Assembly (NCBI GenBank): GCA_000222875.2
Contig: AFRD01000004.1
Coordinates: 181,408 to 245,407 of the forward strand
Direction of reading: 5' to 3'
Length of the DNA: 64,000 bases
From: Periglandula ipomoeae IasaF13
Taxonomy: Eukaryota; Ascomycota; Sordariomycetes; Hypocreales; Clavicipitaceae
The notes under the pieces are model-generated. The model was not told the origin of the DNA. It worked only from the letters and a program-made list of their open reading frames with translations, and did not search any database. The position numbers were made by a program, and so were the translations under genes. Below are positions 44,392-55,772 of this stretch, in pieces. Numbering within the stretch: position 1 is the stretch's first letter; each line of letters begins with the position of its first letter.

Positions 44392-47283
44392 CTCGAAGTG
44401 GATTGCGTGTGCCGTTGTCGTGGGTTGGCAATGATTTTTTTTTGTGTTCCGACGAACAAGCTACATAGCTCGATTGGAGCTCGAGGAGCAGCAAAAAATT
44501 CCCCGGAGCTGTGACGTCGCACATGTTTGGTGGGACCACCACCGGCAGCGATTGATAATCAACATCATGGGCCGCTCTACAGACAATCATCACAGCATAT
44601 AGATGTTAGTATTGGCATAGAAAACAATGCAAGCGTTGTAATGAAACGTATATTGTAGACGGGTCTTGTACGACGGCATAGCGTCGCGGTGCGGCTAACC
44701 ATGCTTTGCTTAGCACAATCTGGTTTTATCAGCCATGGCTTAATTTTGTAGGGTCATTATGAACGAAGGCAAGACCAAGGCGATCTGTCCGCAAGATCTG
44801 CAGCCCAGAGACATTCAAGCCTCTTGTGATGCAAGGCAACTCGTCAACCGTTAGGCATGCAATCTAACATCAAATGCAAGGAAAGCTCCCAATTGCATCC
44901 TGCCGCCCGACAGGATAATCCTGATTACCACAGTCGTGTCTCACTATGTCCATTAGCCCTTTCCTCATTCCATGACGTTTCGCACTCGTGTCGTCATGCT
45001 TGCAAAAAGCAAGCCCAGCTGTGTATCACCAAGTAAAGCAGGAAACAAAGCGGTAAGAAACACAACAATGAATCCTGCCCGAATCGCCACGCAGTCGCAC
45101 CAATCACATCACCATCAATCAGTCACGATCGAAACAGCCGCAACAAACAAGCCTCCGACATCGATTCAAACAGTCCCGATCATCGCCGCAACATGATGAC
45201 TTCACGACAACCAGGCCCCGCTGTCGGCGCGCCTTTCACACGCAAAAAAAGGGGGGCGTGTAATCGATCTCCGAGACCCCATATCGGCCTCGGGGCCACA
45301 CGCCCGGGACGACGCGGGGAGGGGCAGCAAGAAAAAAGATGTGATGGTCCCGTGATGCACAGCGTTCGGCGAGCCTCGGAGTCCATGGAGCCCGCCCGTT
45401 TTGGGAAATCGTCAGACAAGCATTGGCATGGTACCATATTCTTGGCCTCGACTCTAATGATGGGCTCATGGTATCATATTCTTGGCCGCAACTCTACAGA
45501 TCGGCTCATATCGCTTTCGATAAACTAAGCCTCAGCCAAGCAAGATGAAAAGTCTTGCGATGAAATGAAAATGAAAGCAATTTTGAGGCGCAATGCCCGC
45601 CAAGGCATGATCCCAGTAGATTACCTAGGTAGGGAGGAAATATGCCATGACAACCAAGACTCCTTTTTGCTGGGGTCGAACCAGGCAAGCACTTAGGATG
45701 CGGCGAGTGCATTTTGGTTTCAGAGTGAACGTGGTAAGTCCTGCATTCTGACACGTATTGCCCCGGAGTCTATCTTGCCAAGGCCAGCTTTGCAGGAATG
45801 GAGGAGGAAACTTTATCGCTTTGTACCTGAAGGCAACCACGTATGGGAGCTAGGCATCAACTCAATTCATAGGCGACGATATTTTGCTCTTCCCCCTCTT
45901 TTCTGCCGTAGCCTTAATATTGCAGCCTTGGATCGAGAGTCAGATATCAAACAAGAGTGGTTATCGACATGGCATGGACCGGACTGTATCCCATTGGTAG
46001 TGTCGCACGCAGATCCCGTTATCAGATACAGGTATCGGTTTCGTGAGCCGTTGAATCCGCCTAGTAAAAGTGATCTGCCGTCCAGGTTTCCCCCCCCCCG
46101 CATTGATTGTTGTTGCACTCACAGATTCCTCTTTCCACATGCAAAATCAGGAAACAAAGGACACTGTATCAACCACTGCTGAAATTCAACTCAACCCCGG
46201 CAATTCCATGTTTTTTCCTCAAATCAACCCCGTCCATCCGGGTTGTGAATGGCCGGTTCCCGTGATACCCGCGGGTGATTGCCAAAGCGCACGCCATGGG
46301 CCCTGAGGGACCCCCACCAACGAATTCCTTACCAGGTCAGTCGTAGCGCCAGGCTTCTAATTGTCCGTCCATGTCCGCTGTCTAGAAAGAAAAAAACCGA
46401 CTCATCCGGCTCCGTGAACAATGAAATTCCCCTGCGACAGTAGACAAAAGTCCGACAAGAGAGCACATGCCTTCTCCGTCTCAGATACTGATCTCCATGG
46501 ACAGGGACTTTCCATTTAACGTAGACAAAAAAGCATAGTTTACGCCATACACACGATTTGTGATCAAAGAAAGCACACGCATGCTCCAGCTGACGTGACT
46601 GGCACGCCGAGCGGCAGTCCACCACTCTCATTGGTCAAAGTCCTGCGGAAGCTGATGAATCAAAAGATACGTACCTTCGCCCTGACAAGGACCACGGCAG
46701 CAGTCCGAGATGCCGAGAAGCGGGGCGCTTTGTCAACTAACTTTTTTTTTTTCCTTTTACTCTGACAAAGGCGGTCGGCCATGATTCATGCCGGGACCGA
46801 CATCGCCCCATTTTTTTGTTACTTGTAAAACACTGACATGGATCACGGCTTGGTGTGTGCCGCATGCAAATTCACGGTGGAGATGTGAAAAGAAAAAAAA
46901 AAAAGGGAAAACACCATGTTTAGATTGTCACGAATGGAGAGACGAATGAGTGAATATGTTTTTTTGAAACTTTGTTCAATTTTAAGCCCGTAGGCCTGAA
47001 GCTACATATGTATTCTAACCCACTCGACCAATGACCTTGGGAGCGGGTAGTATGCAATGCCGAATCCTGAGAATCCTCCTCTTTGTTCTGTATATCCTGA
47101 GTGGTGATGCTTTGATGAAAACAAATAAAAAATGCCTTGCCTTTTTTGTAATAGACCCTTTATGCCGAATATGGTATCATGAAATGAAGATGAGTGAAAC
47201 GCCGTGCTATGCCATCGCTGTAGTGAAAATCAAGTCGCTAAGATGAAATCGTGAAGAGTAGACCGTGAGACATCAGGGTTTGC
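44392..47283. other. Gene-poor intergenic region
   Basis: 2.9 kb without a recognisable gene. It contains homopolymer runs (C-run near 46086, T-run near 46741, A-run near 46891), a 2 x 40-base tandem repeat at 45427-45506 and a tRNA-like T-arm fragment near 45675 that does not complete a tRNA. The left end is the iba57 promoter and the right end the 3' UTR of the Ecm13-like gene. Confidence 0.55.
45427..45506. repeat. Tandem duplication, two imperfect 40-base units
   Basis: Unit 1 (45427-45466) and unit 2 (45467-45506) both begin CATGGTA.CATATTCTTGGCC and end in GGCT, with a handful of differences. They lie directly head to tail in non-coding DNA. The divergence suggests an old duplication. 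Confidence 0.8.
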
Positions 47284-48015
47284 TTAGTATACTGAGATGG
47301 CTGATACTAAGCCCTGAGGTGCTTGTCGTGAGTGGTAATACTCGTCTTGGAAGATTTCTTCTGTCTGCTCCTTGGCTTCCTTGTGGTTGTATTCCAGCGA
47401 GGCATCCGCAGGCGAAGGCGGCATGGACTCGTCGTCTGAAGATTCCGAGTCGTGGTCGATGAGGAGCTCGGGCGGTGAGCTGGAGTGTGAGGGTGTTCGC
47501 ACGAGCTCGAGCTGTGCGTAGTCTTCCTCAAGGTCGTCCTCGTCCATGTCTTCCTCATCGTCAACTTTGCTGACGGAGATGGCGACTGGTGATGGGCTGG
47601 CGGTGATGGTGTTGATCATCTCGACATCGTCCTCATCGAAGTCGGAGTCAGAGTCTGAATCAGATGAGTCTAAGTCGTATTCCTCCTCGGGCTGCTCGAC
47701 AATCATGTCGGCCCACTGGACGTGGCGGTCGGCAGTCTTACTGGCACCACGGACGGACTGGTTGAACCATCGCTCCTGCTCACGCTCGGCATCGGCAAGT
47801 TCAAGCATCAGGGAATCGAGCAGGTTGGCGTGGCCGACGAGGAGGCGGAGATCATGGTCGGGTTGGGCAGCCTCTCGCGAGAGCTTGGCCCGGGCCTTGT
47901 GAGCCAAGCAGTAGGTCTGCGTGATAGACATGGTCTTCTTGGGAGCAGATCGGATCTGAGAGTGTGCAGATGGGAAAGTGTGGTGTTGAGGCTGAGCTAC
48001 TGCTGCTGTAGACAT
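47284..48015 (-). CDS. Ecm13-like acidic fungal protein
   Basis: Single exon of 243 aa from the ATG at 48015 (MSTAAVAQPQHH). The frame is open to 48030 but only with a TTG. The N-terminal conserved block contains YCLAHKARAKLSREA and HDLRLLVGHANLLDSLMLELA, which resembles the fungal Ecm13 family (yeast Ecm13/YJR115W), a poorly understood family. The middle and C-terminus are very acidic (DLDSSDSDSDSDFDEDD, EDMDEDDLEEDY) and probably disordered. The upstream gene-free region is over 4 kb, hinting at complex regulation. The family call is tentative and the function unknown. Confidence 0.65.
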   Translation of the reverse strand: MSTAAVAQPQHHTFPSAHSQIRSAPKKTMSITQTYCLAHKARAKLSREAAQPDHDLRLLVGHANLLDSLMLELADAEREQERWFNQSVRGASKTADRHVQWADMIVEQPEEEYDLDSSDSDSDSDFDEDDVEMINTITASPSPVAISVSKVDDEEDMDEDDLEEDYAQLELVRTPSHSSSPPELLIDHDSESSDDESMPPSPADASLEYNHKEAKEQTEEIFQDEYYHSRQAPQGLVSAISVY

Positions 48016-51000
48016 TTTGATGGAGGGCAAGGTATCCTTTTAATAAGCTAGTTTTTTTCTTGTCCCTTGATTGTACTTTGATGGGTGGATCGTGAGTGAC
48101 TCAAGACCCGATTGCGGATAGCCGGTGTAGCGTGCAGGGGTGTCGAAACAGGTGCGTGCGGCTACCAAAGGCGGTGATGAGAGCAACGGAGCAAATGATG
48201 TGCTTGTATGAGAGTGTGAGTGCAGGTCGAGTTGCATGTAACTAGATCACACAATTGCTTGTTGGTATGTTGGAAGAGGAAGCTCTTGGTTGCTGGAAGA
48301 GGCTCTAGGTTGATTCAGTTGCTTTCGTATTGAAGATGGATCTGGTGTTTCTGAAATTCCTCGGGATTGAAGGGTGGGCAAGCATGATACCTTATCAACA
48401 ACGTCCGGCCTGGAGCCTGGCAAGTATCCGCACCCCGAGCCTGGGAACGACGACAACGCCGACGACGCACACACGCAACGCACGCTTGTAAGCGGACTTT
48501 GCACGCGGACCCGAGCGAGCACGACAGCGACCCGGTGCCCCAGGGGTGTGTGTATGATGAATCAATCTACCCATCCTGGTGGGGAAACATGCTTAGGCGT
48601 GTTGCTTAGGTGTGGCTCGACGAGCAAGCCTCATCATTCTGCACAAAGCGTAAGGAACGGGGCTTGCGCCATCGACTGTCCGCACCAACCGCTGACTAAA
48701 TCCGAGCCTTCTGACAAACCCAAGGAGCGAGCCCAGGGCGTCGAGCGGCTGGGTCTCAAGCCCGAAAACGGTACACGGAGTTTCGCCGAGACAGCCACTG
48801 TCTGGGCAGGTACCTTCGCGCGAAAGATTACACCGGGCTCACTCTTGTCTCCGGGCTCGGCATCTTGGCCTGGCACAGCGCCGTGACAGCAACAGCAGCA
48901 GCAACAGTCCGCTGTTGACTGTTGACGATTAGACTTTCCAACCCGTAGAGTTTTGAAGGCGCGACGCCATGTTTACAGTGATTAACGCTTCCTGTGCTCC
49001 TGTCCGAGACGCTGGGCAGCTGGCTAGCAAGATGTCTGGACAGTGAAGCAGTCACGCATGCCGTGCGATCGAGGACCCAAGTGTATTCCTAATCAGATTG
49101 AACGAACGCTGTAAAACTACGATTGCATGATTCCATGTCACTTCGTCCACGGCTGATAATGGGTGCACACCCCCCCTAGTCGCTGCGGCCACTCGACTGT
49201 TACTGCTTGCACGCTGCTGGTCAGTCACTGAATAATCCAGTCACCGTTGACGCTGGCTAGCGGCTTTGCTTATAAACTGTGTCCCCTACTATTATGTCCA
49301 CCTACGCCCGGCTGTTGTCCTCAGGGCGAGTCCACTGCACTACACTGGCACTCCGTCCCCGTTAAACGATTTCCAACCCATTCTGTTCATTTCTCAGCAA
49401 AGGCGCGACGCTATCCCTAGTCGAGGTCTGACTATGAAGCACGCCCTTATCTCCAATGTCCGCATCACAGGCGACTTCAAAGTCGATGCTTCGTTGATAA
49501 TCACTGTCATTCCGTCACATTCTCCGCGCGACCATCACGGACGAACATGCAAACACGCTATTGATCGTCAAGTGTCATCGTAGTCGACGCCGCCTCGAGG
49601 CTTAGATTGCGACACAGATGTGGTTGTGCAGTGCAACATTATCTGCTTCGTTTCCCGTAAACAGCAAGTGATTCATCGTGATAAATTATGTGGGTGTGCA
49701 TTTCGTAGTGTTTTTTTTTCCTTGCTGCGCCTTGGAGATCGCAAGAGACTCGTCGCACATGCTGCTTCATCAGGGTCGGTCAGGGTCGAATCAAACGGCC
49801 GCATTCCTCGCATTCGCAGCGTCAGCCAGCAAACCTGCTTCGCTCGTTTGCCCAATCCAGCAGCAAGCCATCTCTGGTGCCGGACAACGCGACCAACCCG
49901 AAAGCGACTGACCCGGCCAACGTGGACGGCTACGACAGCATCGAAGGGTGCCCGGTGCCGTCCTGACAGGGATGCCGCAGTAGGGCTGAGCTTGACGATG
50001 ACTCCTTCGCTGTGGACAAAGCCACCCAGGCAGTTGGATTTTGTGATTGGACCCACTGACAGCCGCTGCGACTCGGAGGTCGGTGCCAGTGAAAGTCCTC
50101 AAACTTACGGGCGTGGTACGGGGCAGACACGGGGGCTCCAATTTCGACTCATCTCGTCTCATACCGCGTCGAAATCTCTGCCATTGGCGAATCAGCAGCA
50201 GCAATTCATTGATGCTTTCGACTGTATTTTTTATTTTTCAATGCTTCAGAGTCAACTCGAGATTTTTTCCAGGTGTAAAGTTCTCTGTTTCACTAATTCA
50301 GCTGATGACTCTGCAATTCAACCAATTCCAGGCATTGTCCTCCGCACGCAACTAAGACACAGGCCATTGTGCAGTATGAACTCCGCACAGGGCACAGCGG
50401 GCATTCCGCAGACATTTCCAACTCTTTCAACCCCTTGCGAGAGCCGAGACGTTATTCCCAATTGTATCTGTGCTCAATTATTTCCATATCTGGCCTCTGC
50501 ATATCATGTAGAACACGCAAGGTGGTTCATTGCGCCTCATCTCACATCGTAACGCATTCCCAGTTGGTCTTCTTGGCCCAGCACGAAAGCCACGTCTGCT
50601 GTGGGTAGCCGGCATGGCAGCGCCGGCGCTTAGTCTCTTTTCGGCAATTTTCGTGCTGGCGTCGTGGCTCTTTCGCTCTCGCTTTCTCGCCCAGGCAGCG
50701 AAATGCGAGATGAACGGCTCAGGTCCCAGGTGTGCTGCCCTACGGCCCCAGGCAAATGGCCCTGAATGTCCATCAGCGGACGCAGTGTCTCACTGTAATG
50801 TTCTGCTGCTGCCGCGTCGTCGTACAATTCTCGGGTCCGCACAGCCTCCACCGCGACCGCCGCAGCGTGCTTCAAATCCGCAGCGCTGCACAACGACGCC
50901 CGACATAATGGTTATGGTCTCCGCCTCCCTTTACATGTTGCTTGCGGATTAACGAGCGGAAGAGGCATTGCCTTTTCCTTGAACTGACGACCAGACCCTG

Positions 51001-52698
51001 ACTATGTCTTGGCCCCGGTAGCGTTCAATTTGCTCTCCCTGCCTTATGACCCCTAGATTAAGCGCATGGTGCTTCGCAACGTCAGCCTGATCACGAGGAT
51101 AATCTGCTTTCCATGCCAAATGCCCCTGCAATCCAACATACGTGAGACGGCAATGCCTGACGTCCGCGCCGGACAGATCATCTAATCTTGTTGACTCGGC
51201 TGCCCTCGCAAATTATCCCATTTGCGTCCGCCATAGTGGTTTGCATTTTCAATCCCAGTCTCCAGCAGTTTTTACTTTCCGTCTCGGCATATTCGAATGT
51301 GCTAGATCTAATCGCCGAGACTGCTCTTCCCATCTGTCAGCGGGCGTGCTTTTCTCTGCTCACTCAACGCCCGCCCCACACAATAAGCTCAATCGGTCGG
51401 CGTTTGCTGCAACCTCCGTCCGCCGACTCGCCTTACAAAGCTACATGAGTTTTTCTTTCACGCCCCCCTGGAAGCTCCGTTATCCCCGCCCGTCCGCCAG
51501 TCGTCCTGACTGTGAGAAAATGAGACGAGAATTATGACGGAGGGCCCACGTGGGAATAATTGCACGATGGTTTAATTTTTTTTTTTTTCCTAAAACGCCA
51601 TCGTATCATAGTGATCCATTTGTGAGCAAAGAGCGAACTTGGTGAAAAAAAAAAATCGAATGGTGAATATCTGTCGTTTCCGTGGCCGGGAGTCACGGCT
51701 CGAGAAGCTCAATAGAGCAAATGCCGTGGACTATGATTTCATCTACCTGTGCACATAACCATGATATCCTGTGCTCCGTGCTTCATTCTGGTCTATGTAA
51801 GCGGTCAATTGACCAACCGTGAGCCAGGGCCGTCCTCCCGCCTCAATCTGCAACGGCAATCTAGTATGTGCTTCCCGAGAAGCCGAAGCCCAGGCCTCTC
51901 CGTCCCGTCTTCGCTCCCTCATGAGTCCACTCCTTCTAGAAGGGTTCCTTGAAGGGTTTCTTGGGACACACAACCCGGGACCAGCCGGCATTGCGCTTTT
52001 CTAGCCTCGTGACCCATGAGGTTGGTCTGCCGTGCTCTCCGATGGACCCGAAGAACTCGACGAGGCTGGCGATTGCCGAGCTTTCGCAATTGCGATTAAT
52101 AAGTAGTGCTGTGTTCCGGTTATTGGTCTTGTGACGATGCCCTGGCTCTATCTAGATGCCGAGGGGTTTGAGACCGGAACGGAAGAATGGGAGTGACTGC
52201 TGTGTTGAATCCGGTGACGGTGGTGTCGGACGCTGTGCTGAATGTTTGAAAGCTGTAACTGATATTGAAAGGAATCATTTGATCTCAAAACGGTCCGGGA
52301 AACCGGTTCTGGGGTGACTAAGCGGCAGCTGGTGATGCTACCGGAGACAGTTTTAGATAGATTGACTGAGTACTCCGGGAAACATTCGTCGTATTGTCGA
52401 GCAGTTGCCATTCCTCGGTTGCCTATCTGTGCTTCAAATCTGGCTACGGGCAATTTGTGAGTTAGGGTAATTACCAGTCGACAACAAGGAAGAAAGAGAA
52501 ATCAGGCACTACACGTGTCGCGAGAAGAACAATTGCAATAAAGGGAAATATTCAACTGGCTATGTGGCACTGGATGCAATGTAACTAGAGGAAATATCAA
52601 TCGAAATAAGGAGACACCGCTGCGCCGCCCGCATTGAGATGTAGCATGGCTATCCATTCTATCATACTGTTCTCCCATGAGTTGGCAGTTCAGAGCGA
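48016..52698. other. Long gene-free region between the Ecm13-like gene and dbp8
   Basis: 4.7 kb with no recognisable protein gene. A 310-codon plus-strand frame (49620-50552) has a composition unlike the neighbours and no domain. A CAG-rich stretch lies near 48888-48906, and T- and A-runs lie near 51577 and 51643. It is probably the extended promoter and leader of the Ecm13-like gene, possibly with a non-coding transcript. The right end is the 3' region of dbp8. Confidence 0.5.
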
Positions 52699-54330
52699 TC
52701 ATTCTGCCCGAAGCTTCAATCTCGTACGCTTTCTCTTGCCGCCCACTTCTCTATTCTCCTCAACCTCTAGAAGAGCCTCTCTCTTCTTCTCACTCACTTC
52801 TTTGAGCGCGTCACGAATGACTCGGGTTTCCAGATTGACACCTTCTTCGTCCCATGCGTCCATTTGCCTGCCCACCCGATTCTCAATCGCCAGCACGAGC
52901 TCTACGTCTCGTTGTCCGACAAACGTGGCGGATTCACCCTTGCGTCCAGCACGGGCAGTACGACCAACTCTGTGGATATAATCATCCGGGTCTCGAGGTA
53001 AATCGTAGTTGACAACGAGGCTAACTTCCGGAATATCCAAACCACGAGCGGCAACATCGGTTGCGACGAGAATTCGAGTGGCAGAAGCACGGAACCGTGC
53101 CAGGTTGTCGATTCGTTGTCGCTGAGGCAGCTTGGAGTGCAGTGAGGTAACGCGATGGTCCAAAAGCCGCAGGAGATGGTGTAGGTAATCAGCCGTGGAC
53201 GTCCTGTTGCAGAAGATGATGACTGTCTTGTCTTTGTTTGCTTCTGTCAGAAGAAAGACATGGAGATAGTGTTCCTTGTGGGTAATCGGGATCTGAATGT
53301 GTGTTTGATGCAGGGTAGTGGGAATGGCTAGCATTTGTGTGTCGACCTCACACACAAAGACAGGCTGCTTGCCTGGCTTCTGCGGCATGTCTTTGAGTGC
53401 TCGAACCTCGGGGGTTATCGTTGCCGTGAACAAGAGGGTTTGCCGCTCAGAAGCCGGAGGCAGGGCGGATAGACACGCTTCGACGTCAGGAAGCATGCTT
53501 CCTGGACCAACGGCATGCAGCAGTCGATCTGCTTCGTCAAGGACCACATAACGAACTCGCCTTAAACCGCATATCGTGTCCTCGCCGGATGTCCGAATAT
53601 GGTCTGCGAGTCGTCCGGGTGTCGCTATTATAATGTGTGGTCGTTGGGCCAAAGCAATGGCTTGCGCTCGCATGTCGGATCCTCCCGTCACCAGAATGGC
53701 TTTTAAGCTTTGAGGAGAAGAGATGGCTTTGAATTGTTCGTATATCTGTAGTGCAAGTTCTCTCGTCGGTGTAAGAACAACAGCAAAAATGGCACTGGGA
53801 TCTTCTGCCCATTTTTGCAGTATTGGAACGGCGAAGGCGACCGTTTTACCAGAACCAGTCCTGCTACCACCTATGCAGTCTCTGCCCTTTAGAATTGCCG
53901 GTATACAGCCCTTCTGAATACCAGTCGGCCTTCTGATGGCCATGTTCGATAAAAATTGCACAAGCCATGGCCGGACTTGCAAAGACGAAAAAGTCGTGTT
54001 CGGGTCAGTAGGGGCAAGAATGGGATTTTGCGGTTGGGCTTCGTCGTCGTCTTGATCTGGTTTGGGTGCTGCTCGTTTTACGCGGGACGGAGCTTTGATC
54101 GTCGACAAAATTGCCCTCAGGTGCTCCTCCTCATCTTCTGTATTATCGCTCAGACCTTCTGCTTTCTCGGGGTCCAGGGACGCATCATTGGCCGAAGGCG
54201 ATGTTCGCCGTCTTTTTCTCGAAGCTGGATTATCGAGGTAATCGGACTCTACGGAGGAATCGACGCCAGACAGCTCGCCGCGCTCTGCTGCAGAAGCCAA
54301 GTCGTCCGAATTTGAGGAAGGCGGCCGCAT
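52699..54330 (-). CDS. dbp8: DEAD-box ATP-dependent RNA helicase Dbp8
   Basis: Single exon of 543 aa. An acidic/basic N-terminal extension with RKRRRTSPS precedes the helicase core. The Q-motif region reads RRPTGIQKGCIP. Motif I is GGSRTGSGKT (near 155), motif Ia PTRELALQ, motif II VLDEADRLL (near 265), motif III LFTATIT, motif V ATDVAARGLDIPE, and motif VI YIHRVGRTARAG. GGSRTGSGKT and LFTATIT are typical of Dbp8. It works in the nucleolus in 18S rRNA maturation, and in yeast it is stimulated by Esf2. The basic tail GGKRKRTRLKLRAE suits an rRNA-processing factor. Confidence 0.95.
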   Translation of the reverse strand: MRPPSSNSDDLASAAERGELSGVDSSVESDYLDNPASRKRRRTSPSANDASLDPEKAEGLSDNTEDEEEHLRAILSTIKAPSRVKRAAPKPDQDDDEAQPQNPILAPTDPNTTFSSLQVRPWLVQFLSNMAIRRPTGIQKGCIPAILKGRDCIGGSRTGSGKTVAFAVPILQKWAEDPSAIFAVVLTPTRELALQIYEQFKAISSPQSLKAILVTGGSDMRAQAIALAQRPHIIIATPGRLADHIRTSGEDTICGLRRVRYVVLDEADRLLHAVGPGSMLPDVEACLSALPPASERQTLLFTATITPEVRALKDMPQKPGKQPVFVCEVDTQMLAIPTTLHQTHIQIPITHKEHYLHVFLLTEANKDKTVIIFCNRTSTADYLHHLLRLLDHRVTSLHSKLPQRQRIDNLARFRASATRILVATDVAARGLDIPEVSLVVNYDLPRDPDDYIHRVGRTARAGRKGESATFVGQRDVELVLAIENRVGRQMDAWDEEGVNLETRVIRDALKEVSEKKREALLEVEENREVGGKRKRTRLKLRAE

Positions 54331-55547
54331 GTTTGCCGTATTCGTGCCGCAGAAATGAAACTGTGTTGCGCCGATTCGTCACAATGCCATCTGTCGATGC
54401 TTCTGCAGACGAAACGGAAAAAAAGAGTTTCTGGGTGTTGATCATTGGTGGGGCACATCCCGTCAAGTGGGGCGAGCGCCGCCAGCGTCCTGCCAAGAGT
54501 TGTCAGCTTAGTCCTATCGTGTCGTTAGCTTGTCTATGAATATCAACTCTGAGCAGCATTCGAACGGGCAAGCTTTCAACTGCATAGCTAGTGAACCATT
54601 TTGGATGTGAATGAGCCCTGGGCGTGAATAACGGAACGTCGCATACGGCTTTGCAAAGTCAGGTCTCGCACGAGCACTCAGTTGTCGCCTTTTTCATTTC
54701 CAGTGCTCATAAATCAGCAGCTCTCAGGCCACGCAAATTGAAAAAACCACGGAAAAAAAAGCCTCTGGCTCCGCACGAAGTCACGGAGTGATGTGCGTAC
54801 ATGTAGCACAGTTCGTTCCCGAGGAGGATCAAGGCCAAATTAAAGGACTGACCTTGCATTTCCGTACCACCATGGTTTGCGTGGATGATCACCCACTTTC
54901 GGGAGCTCGCTTCGTTAGCGTACACCACTCAACGAGGCAGGCCATAGACGCGCGCTTGCAGGCGGGAATGGCCGTCGCTGGTTGGCTGATACCTGATGCA
55001 TGTCGCACCTGGGCATGTTTTCGGCAGATTCGCCAGCACTTGCCATGAGCCAGTTACCATGTCGCAGGGCGCATTTGTGAGCTGTGGTGAGACGAGCACG
55101 ATGTTGAAACAGGTGGCGCCCACCAACATCAAACTGGACAAAAAGGACGCACAAAGTGCCGACGATCACACCGTAAGAAACATCACACTGATGCCCCGTT
55201 GGCGGACGAGCCCTTCACTCCCAGCACAAGAACCGCTCGGCAGACCATGGTTCGGCAGACCACTAGCTGCATCTCCTGCATGTCACTTGCTGCATTGGAG
55301 CACGCAAACGAGCGAGCTGCTACTTGAGACAGACTTAGAGAAATAACCTTTGTCCTCGATGGCGTTGAGCGACACCGACACCGTCACCAGCCAAGGAATA
55401 ATTGAGCATAAACCGTATGCAACGTTGTCACTCACGTGAGTATCCGCAAAGGTGGTAGTGACCTGCCAAGCGGTGTGGGCAATCATGATACATACTTTCG
55501 CAGAACGAGATGACACGCATCAAGCTGCACCGCGTCACCCAACTCTA

Positions 55548-55772
55548 CACATCACTCCCTGTATTATTTTACACGGGGAACCTGCAGCACGCAGCGCCAC
55601 GTAATACTACCAGATTTAACTACAAAATTTATAGAAATATATACAGAAATATATAAAAATATATTTATATATGGGTTTATTTTATGATGATCTTAATTTA
55701 TAAGTACATTTCTTAGTGATAGAGAACCCCCCTAGTCTTGTCCCCTTGTAAAATAAAACAGGGATTGGAGTG
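55548..55772. mobile_element. MITE-like non-autonomous DNA element with terminal inverted repeats
   Basis: The left end contains CCCTGTATTATTTTACACGG followed by GGA. The reverse complement of the right end contains CCCTGTTTTATTTTACAAGG followed by GGA, so 21 of 23 positions match. A further imperfect stretch extends outward to a TA on each side (55546-55547 and 55773-55774), compatible with the TA target duplication of Tc1/mariner elements. The interior is AT-rich (about 55610-55710, with repeated AATATATA-type runs) and codes for nothing. The exact outer ends are less sure than the 23-base core repeats. Confidence 0.65.

Noticed and set aside
43910..44593. 227-codon minus-strand frame overlapping the start of iba57
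   Set aside because: The iba57 frame carries the conserved family sequence; the other frame is its out-of-phase shadow.
45640..45730. tRNA-like segment on the minus strand with GGTTCGACCCC
   Set aside because: The T-arm pairs only four of five positions, and no matching acceptor stem, A-box or seven-base anticodon loop is found at the right distance.
49620..50552. 310-codon plus-strand frame in the long gap
   Set aside because: Composition is rich in Arg/Ser/Thr/Cys with no motif, and it contains no conserved block; most likely a chance frame in GC-rich DNA.
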